From Alexandriicola marinus (GTDB lineage: Bacteria; Pseudomonadota; Alphaproteobacteria; Rhodobacterales; Rhodobacteraceae): 64,000 bases of DNA. The DNA lies in contig NZ_RBVZ01000001.1 in NCBI RefSeq assembly GCF_004000435.1, forward strand, positions 310,001-374,000, written 5' to 3'. Under the pieces are notes generated by a model that searched no databases, was not told the DNA's origin, and saw nothing but the letters and a program-made list of their open reading frames with translations. The position numbers and the translations under genes were made by a program. Of this stretch, positions 33,713-44,703 are shown piece by piece (position 1 is the stretch's first letter; each line of letters opens with the position of its first letter).

Positions 33713-35173
33713 ATGACCGGCCGGGCTGCCTTGTGGTCGGCTGCCGAGGCCGCCCGTACAACAGACGGTACGGCGACCAAGGATTGGTCTGCCATGGGCG
33801 TGTCGATCGACACCCGCACATTGGTGCCGGGTGATCTGTTCATCGCGCTGCGTGCCGCGCGCGACGGCCACGATTTCGTGGCCGCCGCCCTGCAGGCAGG
33901 CGCCGCCGCGGCCCTTGTTTCCCGCGTTCCCGAAGGCGTGTCGCCCGATGCGCCGCTTCTGATCGTCGAGGATGTTCAGACTGCGCTCGAGGCGCTCGGC
34001 CGGGCCGGGCGCGCTCGGTGCACGGGTCGCGTGGCAGGGATCACCGGCTCGGTCGGCAAGACCTCCGCCAAGGAGATGTTGCGCGCGGCCCTTGCCGGAC
34101 AGGGCCGCGTTCATGCCGCCGAGGCCAGCTACAACAACCATTGGGGCGTGCCGTTGACGCTGGCTCGGATGCCCGCCGATACCGACTTCGCGGTGATCGA
34201 GATCGGGATGAACCATCCCGGCGAGATCGCACCGCTGTCCCGCATGGCCCGGCCGCATGTGGCGCTGATCACGACCATCGCCGCCGCCCATCTCGAGGCC
34301 TTCGACGACATCTCGGGCATTGCCCGCGAAAAGGCGTCGATCGTCGAGGGGCTGGAGCCGGGCGGCACGGCGATCCTTCCGACCGACGTCGCCGAATACC
34401 CCATCCTGCGGGACATCGCCACGGCTGCGGGCGCTGGTCTCGTCACCTTCGGCACCGCCGATGGCGCGACAATGCGCCTGACCGACCTTCGTGTCGGCGC
34501 GGGTGCGACTGTCGCCCGGGCCCGGGCTGGTGACGGCGCGGATTTCGTCCTCAAGGTCGCGAGCGAAGGCGCGCATTTCGCCCGCAACGCGCTTGGCGTT
34601 CTGGCCGCCGCGGATGCGCTGGGGGCGGATCGGATGCAATCGGTGATGGGGCTCGGCCATTGGCAGCCGCCCCGGGGGCGGGGCACCAATGAGACCGTGC
34701 ACCTCGACAGCGCCCGCGATGGCCAATCGCTGACCCTTATCGACGATGCCTTCAACGCCAATCCCACCTCCATGGAAGCTGCTCTCGACACCCTCTCCCG
34801 TGCGATCCCGCGCGACGGGGTGGGCCGGGTCCACCGGGGCCGGCGCATCGCTGTTCTCGGCGACATGCTTGAACTTGGCCCCACCGAGATGCGCCTTCAT
34901 ACCAAGCTTGCCGGGCTGCCCGCGATGCAATCCGTCGATCTCGTTCACTGCGTGGGCCCGCGGATGCGCGCGCTGTGGGCCGCGTTGCCCGAGCCCATGC
35001 GCGGCCATTGGTCCGAGACGGCCGAGGAAATGGCGGCACGCGCCGACCAGATCGTCGACGCCGGCGACGTCGTGTTGGTGAAGGGATCGAAGGGCAGTGA
35101 GGTCTCGCGGGTCGTTGACGCGATCCGAAAACTGGGGCAACGGGATGCCCGACCCGAGAAAGAGGCCGAGTAG
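33713..35173 (+). CDS. murF: UDP-MurNAc-tripeptide:D-Ala-D-Ala ligase
   Basis: A 486-aa Mur ligase completing the UDP-MurNAc-pentapeptide. ATP loop GITGSVGKTSAKEML, central motifs YNNHWGVPLTLARMP and EIGMNHPGEI, and DDAFNANPTSM in the C-terminal half. The start at 33713 follows AAAGG in AAAGGCGGCACG. The spacer from murE carries the two palindromes. The stop abuts the mraY start directly. Confidence 0.95.
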   Translation: MTGRAALWSAAEAARTTDGTATKDWSAMGVSIDTRTLVPGDLFIALRAARDGHDFVAAALQAGAAAALVSRVPEGVSPDAPLLIVEDVQTALEALGRAGRARCTGRVAGITGSVGKTSAKEMLRAALAGQGRVHAAEASYNNHWGVPLTLARMPADTDFAVIEIGMNHPGEIAPLSRMARPHVALITTIAAAHLEAFDDISGIAREKASIVEGLEPGGTAILPTDVAEYPILRDIATAAGAGLVTFGTADGATMRLTDLRVGAGATVARARAGDGADFVLKVASEGAHFARNALGVLAAADALGADRMQSVMGLGHWQPPRGRGTNETVHLDSARDGQSLTLIDDAFNANPTSMEAALDTLSRAIPRDGVGRVHRGRRIAVLGDMLELGPTEMRLHTKLAGLPAMQSVDLVHCVGPRMRALWAALPEPMRGHWSETAEEMAARADQIVDAGDVVLVKGSKGSEVSRVVDAIRKLGQRDARPEKEAE

Positions 35174-36256
35174 ATGCTGTATTGGTTGACTGTGCTGTCC
35201 GACGGTGGCGATTTCTTCAATCTCTTCCGTTACATTACCTTCCGGGCCGGCGGGGCCTTCCTGACGGCGCTCATCTTCGGGTTTCTGTTCGGCCGCCCGC
35301 TGATCAATGTCTTGCGCAAACGGCAGGGCCGGGGCCAGCCGATCCGCGATGACGGCCCTGCGGGGCATATCGCCAAGGCCGGCACGCCCACGATGGGCGG
35401 GCTGCTGATCGTGGGCGCCCTGCTGACCTCGACGATGCTCTGGGCGCGGCTCGACAACCCCTATATCTGGATGATCCTCTTCGTGACGATGTCCTTCGGC
35501 CTGATCGGCTTTGCCGACGATTATGCCAAGGTGTCCAAACAGACGACGGCGGGCGTGCCGGGCAAGGTCCGGCTTCTTCTGGGCCTGATCATCGCCGGGC
35601 TCGCGGGCTGGTGGGCCGCCCAATACCACCCGGTCGAGCTGACGAACCAGCTGGCCTTCCCCGTCTTCAAGGATTTCCTTCTGAACCTCGGCGTGCTCTT
35701 CGTGCCGTTCTCGATCATCGTGATCGTGGGGGCCGCGAATGCCGTCAACCTGACCGACGGTCTCGACGGCCTTGCCATCATGCCGGTCATGATCGCGGCC
35801 GCGACCTTCGGGATCATCGCCTACGCGGTGGGCCGGACCGATTTCACCGAATATCTCGATGTGCATTACGTCCCCGGTTCGGGCGAGATCCTCGTCTTTT
35901 CCGCCGGTCTCATCGGTGGGGGGCTGGGCTTCTTGTGGTATAACGCGCCACCCGCGGCCGTCTTCATGGGCGATACCGGGAGCCTTGCGCTGGGCGGCGC
36001 CCTGGGGGCCATCGCGGTCGCCACCAAGCACGAGATCGTGCTGGCCATCGTCGGCGGCATCTTCGTGCTCGAGGCGCTGTCGGTCATCATCCAGGTGCTC
36101 TATTTCAAACGGACCGGCAAACGCGTTTTCCTCATGGCGCCCATCCACCACCATTACGAGAAACTCGGCTGGTCCGAGAGCCAGATCGTCATCCGGTTCT
36201 GGATCATCTCCCTGATCCTCGCGATGATCGGGCTGGCCACGCTCAAGGTCCGGTGA
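35174..36256 (+). CDS. mraY: Phospho-MurNAc-pentapeptide translocase MraY
   Basis: A 360-aa ten-helix membrane enzyme that makes lipid I from UDP-MurNAc-pentapeptide and undecaprenyl phosphate. Signature motifs [30 protein letters not shown] and [12 protein letters not shown] contain the catalytic aspartates; the MAPIHHHYE motif is present. It overlaps the following ACT-domain gene by four bases (GTGA). Confidence 0.96.
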   Translation: MLYWLTVLSDGGDFFNLFRYITFRAGGAFLTALIFGFLFGRPLINVLRKRQGRGQPIRDDGPAGHIAKAGTPTMGGLLIVGALLTSTMLWARLDNPYIWMILFVTMSFGLIGFADDYAKVSKQTTAGVPGKVRLLLGLIIAGLAGWWAAQYHPVELTNQLAFPVFKDFLLNLGVLFVPFSIIVIVGAANAVNLTDGLDGLAIMPVMIAAATFGIIAYAVGRTDFTEYLDVHYVPGSGEILVFSAGLIGGGLGFLWYNAPPAAVFMGDTGSLALGGALGAIAVATKHEIVLAIVGGIFVLEALSVIIQVLYFKRTGKRVFLMAPIHHHYEKLGWSESQIVIRFWIISLILAMIGLATLKVR

Positions 36257-36645
36257 GCGGACCGGCCCGCCCGATCCGCGACACCCACGACATGATCGCG
36301 GGCATGTCGCCCGTGCGGCGGCCCGGGACCTGGGTCTTCGTCACCTCCGACGATCCCAAGCTGCGGGCCGAGGCCATTGCCACCATCCGGGAACCCGAAG
36401 GCCTGTCCCTGATCGTGCCGGCAGAACTTGCCCCCGGCGGGCTGGAGATGGCGCAAATTACGCTTCAGGTTCATTCGGCGCTCGACGGTGTCGGCCTGAC
36501 AGCGGCCGTTGCCACTGCGCTCGCCGATGCGGGCATCCCCTGCAACATGGTCGCGGGTCACCACCACGATCACGCCTTCGTTCCTGCCGAACGGGGCGAT
36601 GAGGCTCTGATGATCCTCGAGGCCCGCGCCGCCGCTTCTGACTGA
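36253..36645 (+). CDS. ACT domain protein (DUF2241/ACT_7)
   Basis: A 130-aa protein with ACT-type repeats: [34 protein letters not shown], then [47 protein letters not shown]. The family matches DUF2241, which is common in alphaproteobacteria; ACT modules usually bind amino acids. GTG start overlaps the mraY stop. Its placement between mraY and murD, translationally coupled, hints at sensing a wall-precursor amino acid, but no function is established. Confidence 0.8.
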   Translation: MSGPARPIRDTHDMIAGMSPVRRPGTWVFVTSDDPKLRAEAIATIREPEGLSLIVPAELAPGGLEMAQITLQVHSALDGVGLTAAVATALADAGIPCNMVAGHHHDHAFVPAERGDEALMILEARAAASD

Positions 36646-36802
36646 ACCGCTCACCCCCCGCGGATCCTCCGCCATGCCCGGACCACCGCAATCCCCTTCG
36701 CGTTGGTCCAAATACTCATCTCTTCGCCTCCGCATTCGACCCGGCTTGCTCCTTCTCGCCTGAACGGTCAGGGTCCGACCGACGACAGCAGAAGGATGAG
36801 CG

Positions 36803-38194
36803 ATGATTCCGGTGCGCGGATATGCGGGACGCAAGGTGGCGGTTCTTGGGCTAGGACGCACGGGTCTGGCGACCATCGCCGCACTCGAGGCGGGCGGAGC
36901 CGAGGTCATGGCCTGGGACGATGGTGCCGCCGCCCGGGACAGGGCGGAGGGCGTGACGCTCGTCGATCTGACCCGGGACCGAGCCTTCGAGGGCGTCGAT
37001 CTTCTGGTCACCTCGCCCGGCATCCCGCATCTCTATCCCGCGCCGCACCCGGCCATCGCGGCGGCCTGGGCCGCCGGCGTGCCGGTCGACAACGACATTG
37101 GCCTCTTCTTTCGCTCCTTCGCGACCGAAGATTACGAGGAATTCGACACCGCACCGCGCGTCATCGCCATCACCGGCTCGAACGGCAAGTCGACGACCGC
37201 GGCGCTCACCCATCATGTGCTTGAGGAGGCCGGGCGTCCCACGCAGCTGGCCGGCAATATCGGGCGCGGCGTGCTCGATATCGACCCGCCCCGCGACGGG
37301 GAGGTCGTGGTGCTGGAGCTGTCCAGCTACCAGACCGACCTTGCCCGCGCGCTGACGCCCGACGTGGCTGTCCTCACTAACCTCTCGCCCGATCACCTTG
37401 ATCGGCATGCGGGGCTGGGCGGATATTTCGCGGCCAAGCGGCGCCTCTTCGCCGAGGGCGGCCCGGATCGCGCCGTGATCGGTGTGGATGAACACGAGGG
37501 CCGCTACCTTGCCAACCAGCTGTCCGAAGGGCCGGGGGACGACCGGGTGATCCGCATCTCGGCCGCCGGAAAGCTGGCGGGCGAGGGCTGGATGGTCTTC
37601 GCCCGTAAGGGGTTCCTGACCGAATGGCGCAAGGGCCGGCAGGTGGCCTCCATCGATCTGCGCGGGATGGCGGGGCTCCCGGGGGCCCACAACCACCAGA
37701 ACGCCTGCGCCGCCTATGCCGCGACCCGTGCGCTCGGGATCGGGCCGCGCAACATCGAGGCCGCCATGCACAGCTTTGCGGGTCTTCCGCACCGCAGCCA
37801 GCGCATCGCCGAGGCCGGCGGCGTGGCCTATGTCAACGACAGCAAGGCCACGAACGTGGACGCCGCCGCCAAGGCGCTGTCGGCCTTTCCCCGCATCCGC
37901 TGGATCTGTGGCGGCCTGCAGAAAGAGGGGGGGCTCGAGGGCCTAGCCGGGGCCACCGACGCGGTCGTCAAGGCCTATGTCATCGGGCGCGAGGCCGAAG
38001 CCTTCGCGCGCCAGTTGCCCGGCATCGAGACCGAGATCTGCACCACGATGGAGGTCGCGGTGGCCCGCGCCATGGACGAGGCCGAGCCCGGCGACACGGT
38101 CCTGCTGGCCCCCGCCGCTGCCAGTTTCGACCAATACGACAGCTTCGAGAAACGCGGCGAGGATTTCACGCAAGAGGTCCGTGCGCGGCTCTGA
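36803..38194 (+). CDS. murD: UDP-MurNAc-L-alanine:D-glutamate ligase
   Basis: A 463-aa Mur ligase adding D-glutamate. It has an N-terminal Rossmann-like domain ([21 protein letters not shown]), the ATP loop [30 protein letters not shown] and the C-terminal motif [15 protein letters not shown]. The start at 36803 has AGAAGGATGAGCG upstream. A 157-base gap separates it from the ACT gene, the first sizeable gap since murE-murF. Confidence 0.95.
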   Translation: MIPVRGYAGRKVAVLGLGRTGLATIAALEAGGAEVMAWDDGAAARDRAEGVTLVDLTRDRAFEGVDLLVTSPGIPHLYPAPHPAIAAAWAAGVPVDNDIGLFFRSFATEDYEEFDTAPRVIAITGSNGKSTTAALTHHVLEEAGRPTQLAGNIGRGVLDIDPPRDGEVVVLELSSYQTDLARALTPDVAVLTNLSPDHLDRHAGLGGYFAAKRRLFAEGGPDRAVIGVDEHEGRYLANQLSEGPGDDRVIRISAAGKLAGEGWMVFARKGFLTEWRKGRQVASIDLRGMAGLPGAHNHQNACAAYAATRALGIGPRNIEAAMHSFAGLPHRSQRIAEAGGVAYVNDSKATNVDAAAKALSAFPRIRWICGGLQKEGGLEGLAGATDAVVKAYVIGREAEAFARQLPGIETEICTTMEVAVARAMDEAEPGDTVLLAPAAASFDQYDSFEKRGEDFTQEVRARL

Positions 38195-38220
38195 CAGGTT
38201 CGACTACAAACCCCAGTGGG

Positions 38221-38955
38221 TCACATCGGGGGGGCATCACCGTCTTGCAAAGGCGCAAAGTAGCGCTGCGGCCGCAACCGGAACGTGATGCCGCTGCGTC
38301 TGGCCGCGTTGATCCGGTCGCACCGGAATGTGCGGGCGGCATCTTTCAGGTGATCCCAAGCGACAACATACCATACTGGATACTTCAATAGCATGTAGTG
38401 CGGTTCGATCTTGCGCTTCGACGCTTCGCCATCTTCTCTTTCATAGTCGATGTCGAGCGTCTCCAGATCGACGAATGCCTGATGCAATGTCCGAACAACC
38501 CGTTCCGACGGGCTGTTGAAACTGGCCTGTACATAGGTGGACGCGGTTACGCCGATCAGGATGCGCGACTTCAGTGCGTCGATCCGATCGCGCTTCTCCG
38601 GCGAAAAAGAGGCCGCCAGTTGCCGCCTGACGGAGCCAAGACCGGCAAGGAAAATGGGCGAATTCATCTGTTCGGCAACAGCGATGCTGATCAGCAGATC
38701 GACAGCCTCGGCATAGTCCAGATTGATCCGGCCGACGCCCCATCTGCGGTCCAGCCGCACGCCGCCGCCGCGCCCTCGGTCGGCGTCGATCTGCATTCCC
38801 TGCTCCCGCATCAGCGCGATATCACGGGCAATGGTTCGGGGGCTGACCTGATGCATTCGTGCCAGGTCCTCGATGGTGCAGTGTCCGTTCTGCTTGAGCT
38901 GGACGGCTAGCAATTCCATCCGGCGTAGTCTGCCGATCGCATTCGAACGTGTCAT
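38221..38955 (-). CDS. YafY-type HTH-WYL transcriptional regulator
   Basis: A 244-aa regulator with an N-terminal helix-turn-helix of the HTH_11/DeoR-like type (MELLAVQLKQNGHCTIEDLARMHQVSPRTIARDIALMREQG) and a WYL-domain half (EPHYMLLKYPVWYVVAWDHLKDAARTFRCDRI). The ATG at 38955 is chosen; a TTG at 38973 is possible and neither has a clear Shine-Dalgarno. It is antisense to the cluster and divergent from a VOC-domain gene, a common regulator/target pairing. Codon use is less GC-biased than the flanking mur genes, suggesting a later insertion. Confidence 0.8.
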   Translation of the reverse strand: MTRSNAIGRLRRMELLAVQLKQNGHCTIEDLARMHQVSPRTIARDIALMREQGMQIDADRGRGGGVRLDRRWGVGRINLDYAEAVDLLISIAVAEQMNSPIFLAGLGSVRRQLAASFSPEKRDRIDALKSRILIGVTASTYVQASFNSPSERVVRTLHQAFVDLETLDIDYEREDGEASKRKIEPHYMLLKYPVWYVVAWDHLKDAARTFRCDRINAARRSGITFRLRPQRYFAPLQDGDAPPM

Positions 38956-39096
38956 GAAAGAAATAGGACACAAATTGTCTTATTAAACAATATCCGGACA
39001 TTGCGGTGCAAGGGTCCGCATAATCCTTGGCCGCGCTTGTCGCTGGCCTTCAAACACAGAAACCAGATGCTGAGATGGACCGAAGGACATTGCCCG

Positions 39097-39453
39097 ATGA
39101 AAATGAATTACACCGTTCTCGGAACGAACAACATGACTGCCGCAATCGTGTTCTACGACTCACTCTTTGTCGGACTGGGCGTCAAACGCGTCGTGCCGAA
39201 TGACAGGATGACCTACTGGCTGGGAGAGGATTTTGCCTTCGCCGCCGCGCTTCCGTTTGACGGACAGCCGGCGACGCATGGCAACGGAACGATGATTGGC
39301 TTCAGCGTCGGAACGATTGACGAGGTCAAGCGGATGCATCAACGCGCCGTCGATCTCGGTGGACAGTGCGAGGGTGCACCCGATCAAAGGGGACCAAGGT
39401 TTTCAGCATATGTGAGGGACCTTGACGGCAACAAACTGTGCTTGTCGGACTGA
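39097..39453 (+). CDS. VOC-superfamily (glyoxalase/bleomycin-resistance fold) protein
   Basis: A 118-aa single-domain VOC protein (MNYTVLGTNNMTAAIVFYDSLFVGLGVKRV at the start, RDLDGNKLCLSD at the end, typical of the family). Members are metal-dependent lyases or dioxygenases, or bind drugs; the active-site residues do not allow a choice. GAAGGA lies about ten bases before the ATG at 39097; an ATG two codons later is also possible. It is divergent from the WYL regulator, which probably controls it. Confidence 0.78.
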   Translation: MKMNYTVLGTNNMTAAIVFYDSLFVGLGVKRVVPNDRMTYWLGEDFAFAAALPFDGQPATHGNGTMIGFSVGTIDEVKRMHQRAVDLGGQCEGAPDQRGPRFSAYVRDLDGNKLCLSD

Positions 39454-39544
39454 AGCGTTTTGCAAAGAGCCCGGCTCACCGGATCGGACAAAATCAAATC
39501 ATCATCTGTCGGATCGAAGGGCCACAGGATGCATGCGGCCTCAC

Positions 39545-40720
39545 CTAGCCCCGGATCGCCTGACCCGCTGCAAATCCCGAAGACCAGGCCCATTGGAAAT
39601 TGTAGCCCCCCAGCCAGCCGGTCACATCCACGGCCTCGCCGATGGCATAGAGGCCGGGCAGGGTGCGGGCTTCCATCGTCTTGGAGGACAGGCCATCGGT
39701 GTCGATCCCGCCCAGCGTGACCTCTGCCGTGCGATAGCCTTCGGTGCCGTTGGGCCGCAGGGTCCAGCGGTGCAGGGCTGAGGCAATCTCGTCGATGGCC
39801 GCGTCCGACAGATCGCCCGCCCGGCGGGTCAGCCCCAGATCGGGCGAGAGCCTGTCGACCAGCCGCTGCGGCAGGTGGGCCGACATCAGGGTCGCGGCCT
39901 GCCGTTTGCCCGAGACCCGCCGCGCCGAGGCCAGCAGACCGCGCAGGTCCTGATCGGGGAGCAGGTCGATCTCGACTGGCTCGCCCTCGCGCCAGTAACT
40001 CGACACCTGAAGGATCGCGGGGCCGGTCAGCCCGCGATGGGAAAAGAGAAGCGCCTCGTCAAAACTGGCGCCACCCGCCGTGGCGCGCACGGGCGCCGCC
40101 ACGCCCGCGAGATCGGCGAATGCGCGGTCGGGAAAGGTCAGCGGCACAAGCGCGGGGCGGGTCTCCGTCACCGCCAGCCCGAACTGGCGCGCGATGTCAT
40201 AGGAGAGCCCCGTCGCCCCCATCTTGGGGATCGACTTGCCCCCCGTTGCAAGCACGAGGTTCCGGGCCTCGACCTCGATCTGTTTGCCCTCCCGCTCCAG
40301 CCGGGCGCGGAAGGCCGCGCCGTCATGGGTCAGCTCGCGCAGTTCGGTGCGCAGCCAGAGCCGGGCGCCCGCCTGTTCCATCTCGGACACCAGCATCGCG
40401 ACGATCTGGCGAGAGCTGTCGTCGCAGAACAGCTGGCCCAGCGTCTTTTCGTGCCATGCGATCCCATGCCGGCCGACGAGGTCGAGGAAATCCCACTGGG
40501 TATAGCGGCTGAGCGCGGATTTGTGGAAATGCGGGTTGCGGCCCAGAAAAGCATGCGGCCCGCATTCGAGGTTGGTGAAGTTGCAGCGCCCGCCGCCCGA
40601 GATACGGATCTTCTCGCCCGGCGCGCGGGCGTGATCGATCACCAGCGTGTCGGGCCCGGCATGAGCCGCGCAAAAGAGCCCCGCGGCCCCTGCGCCAAGG
40701 ATGAGAGTGCGTAACTTCAT
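39545..40720 (-). CDS. NAD(P)/FAD-dependent oxidoreductase, HI0933/BaiN-like (TIGR03862 type)
   Basis: A 391-aa flavoprotein. It has the N-terminal FAD Rossmann motif (LILGAGAAGLFCAAHAG), the family signature GEKIRISGGGRCNFTN, ATGGKSIPKMGATG, and a C-terminal FAD-contacting segment (GLYAIGEAVDVTGWLGGYNFQWAWSSGFAAG). Physiological substrates of this family are mostly unknown. AAGGGATC before the ATG at 40720 supports the start over the longer ORF from 40909, which would overlap ftsW. It lies antisense within the dcw cluster. Confidence 0.85.
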   Translation of the reverse strand: MKLRTLILGAGAAGLFCAAHAGPDTLVIDHARAPGEKIRISGGGRCNFTNLECGPHAFLGRNPHFHKSALSRYTQWDFLDLVGRHGIAWHEKTLGQLFCDDSSRQIVAMLVSEMEQAGARLWLRTELRELTHDGAAFRARLEREGKQIEVEARNLVLATGGKSIPKMGATGLSYDIARQFGLAVTETRPALVPLTFPDRAFADLAGVAAPVRATAGGASFDEALLFSHRGLTGPAILQVSSYWREGEPVEIDLLPDQDLRGLLASARRVSGKRQAATLMSAHLPQRLVDRLSPDLGLTRRAGDLSDAAIDEIASALHRWTLRPNGTEGYRTAEVTLGGIDTDGLSSKTMEARTLPGLYAIGEAVDVTGWLGGYNFQWAWSSGFAAGQAIRG

Positions 40721-40851
40721 GATCCCTTGGCCTGCCCCGAAGTCTCGCCGGGTGCAATGGGCAAAACTCTGGCCAAGTGGGGCCATTGGCGTTATCATAA
40801 GCGTCAGATCCGGGATGAACCCGGGCAGTTCGAGGCAGAAGCGGTAGCTCC

Positions 40852-42021
40852 ATGACGGAAATGGTCTATGGAACGGCCCCGGTGGCATCCGGGGATCCTG
40901 TTCTTCCACGCTGGTGGCGCACGATCGACAAATGGTCGATGACGTGCATTTTCCTGCTGTTCGGGATCGGGCTGATGCTCGGGCTTGCGGCCTCGCCGCC
41001 GCTTGCGGCGCGCAACGGGCTGGAGCCGTTCCACTATGTCATCCGACAGTCGATCTTCGGCGGTGCCGCGATCGTGGCGATGCTGATCACTTCGATGATG
41101 TCGCCGATTCTGGTGCGCAGGCTTGCGGTGCTGGGCTTTGGCATTGCGCTGGCCTCGCTGGCGCTCCTGCCGTTTTTCGGCACCGATTTCGGCAAGGGGG
41201 CGACCCGGTGGTACAGCCTCGGCTTTGCCAGCGTGCAGCCCTCGGAATTCCTCAAGCCCGGTTTCGTCGTAGCCGCCGCATGGTTCATGGCCGCGGGGCA
41301 GGAGATCGGCGGACCGCCGGGCAAGACCTATTCCTTCGTCCTGACGATCCTGATCGTCGCGCTTCTGGCGCTGCAGCCCGATTTCGGACAGGCCGCCCTG
41401 ATCCTTTTTGCGTGGGGCGTCATGTATTTCGTGGCCGGTGCGCCGATGACCCTTCTGGTGACGCTGGCGGCGGGCGTCGTGCTGGCCGGCACGTTCGCCT
41501 ACAACAATTCCGAACATTTCGCCCGCCGGATCGACGGGTTTCTGTCGGCCGATGTCGATCCCACGACACAGCTGGGTTATGCCACGAATGCCATCCGTGA
41601 GGGCGGTTTCTTCGGGGTCGGCGTGGGCGAGGGGCAGGTGAAATGGTCGTTGCCCGACGCGCATACCGATTTCATCATCGCCGTCGCGGCCGAGGAATAC
41701 GGGTTGATCTGTGTTCTCGTGATCATCCTGCTCTATGCCACGATCGTGGTGCGGTCGCTCTTTCGGCTGATCCGCGAGCGGGACACCTTCATCCGGCTGG
41801 CGGGCACAGGGCTCGCCTGCGCCTTCGGCGTGCAGGCGATGATCAACATGGGGGTCGCGGTCCGGCTTCTGCCCGCCAAGGGCATGACGCTTCCCTTCGT
41901 GAGCTATGGCGGGTCATCCCTGATCGCGGGCGGTATCACCGTTGGCATGCTTCTTGCCTTTACCCGATCGCGCCCGCAGGGCGAGATCGCCGACGTTCTG
42001 GGTCGGGGTCGGGGCCGGTGA
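40852..42021 (+). CDS. ftsW: Septal peptidoglycan glycosyltransferase FtsW
   Basis: A 389-aa SEDS-family membrane protein with about ten helices. It polymerises lipid II at the septum together with FtsI. Motifs: [51 protein letters not shown] and [16 protein letters not shown]. The start at 40852 is close to the divergent flavoprotein start, so ftsW likely needs its own promoter between 40721 and 40851. Confidence 0.95.
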   Translation: MTEMVYGTAPVASGDPVLPRWWRTIDKWSMTCIFLLFGIGLMLGLAASPPLAARNGLEPFHYVIRQSIFGGAAIVAMLITSMMSPILVRRLAVLGFGIALASLALLPFFGTDFGKGATRWYSLGFASVQPSEFLKPGFVVAAAWFMAAGQEIGGPPGKTYSFVLTILIVALLALQPDFGQAALILFAWGVMYFVAGAPMTLLVTLAAGVVLAGTFAYNNSEHFARRIDGFLSADVDPTTQLGYATNAIREGGFFGVGVGEGQVKWSLPDAHTDFIIAVAAEEYGLICVLVIILLYATIVVRSLFRLIRERDTFIRLAGTGLACAFGVQAMINMGVAVRLLPAKGMTLPFVSYGGSSLIAGGITVGMLLAFTRSRPQGEIADVLGRGRGR

Positions 42022-42059
42022 GAGACGGGACGATCTTCGTCCTGCCGCTGACGGCGCGG

Positions 42060-42107
42060 GCCAAAATTTCGAAATTTTGGCATCCCGCCCGACATTCCAG
42101 AATGTCG
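42060..42107. repeat. Tandem palindromes between ftsW and murG
   Basis: A perfect 20-bp palindrome of AAAATTTC/GAAATTTT core with GCC ends (42060-42081) is followed by CGACATTC-CA-GAATGTCG at 42090-42107. The paired arrangement and TTC/GAA centres match the element between murE and murF. Confidence 0.8.
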
Positions 42108-42166
42108 ACCGGGGGTCCGGCGACCTGGTTCTCCGGACCAATGACCTTGTCGATCCGGGGGTGAAG

Positions 42167-43276
42167 ATGACGACGACTCCGCTTCTTGTCATCGCGGCGG
42201 GAGGAACAGGGGGACATATGTTTCCCGCGCAGGCCCTTGCCGAGACGATGCTCGAGCGGGGCTGGCGGGTGCGGCTGTCGACCGATCCGCGCGGCGCGCG
42301 CTATACCGGCGGCTTTCCCGAAGCTGTCGAGATCGGCGTCGTGCGCAGCGCCACATTCGCGCGCGGTGGGCCGCTGGCCAAGCTTGCCGTGCCGTTCCGG
42401 ATCGCCGTCGGGATCGCCAGCGCCGTCCGCCAGATGCTTGCCGACAAGCCCGCGGTGATCGTGGGCTTCGGCGGCTATCCGGCGATCCCGGCCATGGCCG
42501 CCGCCTGGCTGCTGCGGCGCCCGCGCATGATCCATGAACAAAACGGTGTCCTCGGCCGGGTCAACCAGCTGTTCGCCCGCAGGGTCCATCGCATCGCCTG
42601 CGGCACATGGCCCACCGAGTTGCCCGCCGGTGTCGAAGGCGTGCACACCGGCAATCCTGTCCGATCTGCCGTCCTGAAACGGGCGGGCGCGCCCTATATT
42701 GCGCCGGGCGATCACCCGATGGAGATCCTCGTGATGGGTGGCAGCCAGGGCGCCCGGATCCTGTCGGACGTGGTGCCGGGTGCGATCGCGGCCCTACCGG
42801 AGGCCCTGCGCGCCAGGGTCCGGATCTGTCAGCAGGCGCGCGAAGAAGACCTCGACCGCGTGGCGGGGTTCTATGCCGATGCCGGGATTGCCGCCGATCT
42901 GCACACCTTCATCACCGATGTGCCCGACCGGCTTGCCGAATGCCAGCTTCTGATCAGCCGCGCCGGCGCCTCGACCGTGGCGGATGTCGCCGTTGTCGGG
43001 CGGCCCGCGATCTTCATCCCGCTCGCCTCCGCGATCCGCGACGAACAAAGCGCCAATGCCCGGGGCCTCGTCGAGGCGGGGGCCGCGACGCTCATCCCCG
43101 AAGCCGATCTGACCAAAGCCACGCTGGCCCGCGCGATCGCAGACATTCTCGAGAACCCGGACAAGGCCCGGCACATGGCCCAAGCGGCGCTCGGCACCTC
43201 GGTGCCGGACGCGGCCGAGCGGCTTGCGGCCCTTGTGGAACAACTGGCCGGACTGCAAAAGGAAGAAAAACAATGA
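42167..43276 (+). CDS. murG: UDP-GlcNAc:lipid I GlcNAc-transferase MurG
   Basis: A 369-aa membrane-associated GT28 enzyme converting lipid I to lipid II. The N-terminal glycine-rich loop [36 protein letters not shown] and the second-domain loop [11 protein letters not shown] are present, with [23 protein letters not shown] in the donor site. The start is ATG at 42167 (GTG at 42161 is an alternative). It overlaps murC by four bases (ATGA). Confidence 0.96.
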   Translation: MTTTPLLVIAAGGTGGHMFPAQALAETMLERGWRVRLSTDPRGARYTGGFPEAVEIGVVRSATFARGGPLAKLAVPFRIAVGIASAVRQMLADKPAVIVGFGGYPAIPAMAAAWLLRRPRMIHEQNGVLGRVNQLFARRVHRIACGTWPTELPAGVEGVHTGNPVRSAVLKRAGAPYIAPGDHPMEILVMGGSQGARILSDVVPGAIAALPEALRARVRICQQAREEDLDRVAGFYADAGIAADLHTFITDVPDRLAECQLLISRAGASTVADVAVVGRPAIFIPLASAIRDEQSANARGLVEAGAATLIPEADLTKATLARAIADILENPDKARHMAQAALGTSVPDAAERLAALVEQLAGLQKEEKQ

Positions 43277-44703
43277 TGGACGGAGCCCCCCTGATGTCGG
43301 CAGCAACCAAACTCCCCCTCGATGTTGGGCCCATTCATTTCGTGGGCATCGGCGGGATCGGCATGTCGGGTATCGCCGAGGTGCTTCTCAACCTCGGCTA
43401 CGTCGTGCAGGGTTCGGATGCCAAGACCTCGAAGATCACCGACCGGCTTCAGGCCATGGGTGCGCTGATCTTCGAAGGGCAGGATGCGGCGAACCTCGCC
43501 GAAGCCGAGGTTGTCGTGATCTCCTCGGCGATCAAGCCGGGCAATCCCGAACTGGACGAGGCGCGCCGCCGGGGCCTTCCCATCGTGCGCCGGGCCGAGA
43601 TGCTGGCCGAACTGATGCGGCTGAAATCCAACGTGGCCGTCGCCGGCACCCATGGCAAGACGACGACCACGACGATGGTCGCCACGCTACTGGACGCCGG
43701 GAACTATGACCCCACGGTCGTCAATGGCGGGATCATCCACCGCTTCGGCTCGAACGCGCGGATGGGGCAGGGCGAGTGGATGGTCGTCGAGGCCGACGAA
43801 AGCGACGGCACCTTCAACCGGCTGCCCGCCACCATCGCCATCGTCACCAACATCGACCCCGAGCATATGGAGCATTGGGGCACCGAGGAGAACCTGCATC
43901 GGGGCTTTCTCGACTTCGTATCGAACATCCCGTTCTATGGTCTGGCCATCTGCTGCACCGACGATCCCGACGTGCAGACGCTTGTGGGCAAGATCACCGA
44001 CAGGCGCGTCCTGACCTATGGTTTCAACGCGCAGGCCGATGTGCGCGCGGTGAACCTGACTTATCGCGCGGGGGCCGCGCATTTCGACATCGCCTTGCAA
44101 TCCGAAGGTGCGCTGATCGAGGGCTGCACCCTGCCGATGCCCGGCAATCACAACGTCTCCAACGCGCTGGCCGCTGTGGCCGTCGCCCGCCACCTTGGCA
44201 TGAAGCGCGAGGAAATCCGCGAGGCGCTGGCGGGTTTCGCAGGCGTCAACCGCCGCTTCACCAAGGTGGGCGAGGTGAACGGCGTGACCATCATCGACGA
44301 TTACGGCCACCACCCGGTCGAGATCGCGGCCGTGCTCAAGGCCGCGCGTCAGGCTGTGGCTGACACCGACGACGCCCGCGTGATCGCCGTGCACCAGCCG
44401 CACCGCTATTCCCGGCTCTCGCATCACTTCGACGAGTTTTGCGCCTGTTTCAACGAAGCCGACGTGGTGGGCATATCCGAAGTCTTCGCCGCCGGAGAAG
44501 ACCCGATCCCCGGTGCCTCGCGCGATGATCTGGTCGCGGGCCTCATCCGCCATGGCCACCGCCACGCCCGCGCCGTGATCGACGAAGAAGACCTCGCCCG
44601 CCTCGTGCGCGAACAGGCCCGCCCCGGCGACATCGTCGTCTGCCTCGGCGCGGGCACGATCAGCACATGGGCCAACCGCCTGCCCGAAAGGCTGGGTGGG
44701 TGA
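43273..44703 (+). CDS. murC: UDP-MurNAc:L-alanine ligase
   Basis: A 476-aa Mur ligase attaching the first stem-peptide residue. N-terminal [22 protein letters not shown] loop [34 protein letters not shown] and [12 protein letters not shown] are all present. The start at 43273 has GGAAGAA upstream and overlaps the murG stop; ATGs at 43276 and 43294 are possible. The usual murC-murB order is interrupted by the next four genes. Confidence 0.96.
   Translation: MMDGAPLMSAATKLPLDVGPIHFVGIGGIGMSGIAEVLLNLGYVVQGSDAKTSKITDRLQAMGALIFEGQDAANLAEAEVVVISSAIKPGNPELDEARRRGLPIVRRAEMLAELMRLKSNVAVAGTHGKTTTTTMVATLLDAGNYDPTVVNGGIIHRFGSNARMGQGEWMVVEADESDGTFNRLPATIAIVTNIDPEHMEHWGTEENLHRGFLDFVSNIPFYGLAICCTDDPDVQTLVGKITDRRVLTYGFNAQADVRAVNLTYRAGAAHFDIALQSEGALIEGCTLPMPGNHNVSNALAAVAVARHLGMKREEIREALAGFAGVNRRFTKVGEVNGVTIIDDYGHHPVEIAAVLKAARQAVADTDDARVIAVHQPHRYSRLSHHFDEFCACFNEADVVGISEVFAAGEDPIPGASRDDLVAGLIRHGHRHARAVIDEEDLARLVREQARPGDIVVCLGAGTISTWANRLPERLGG

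Noticed and set aside
33428-36154. 908-aa ORF antisense to murF and mraY
   Set aside because: A shadow of high-GC coding sequence on the opposite strand with no recognisable domain.
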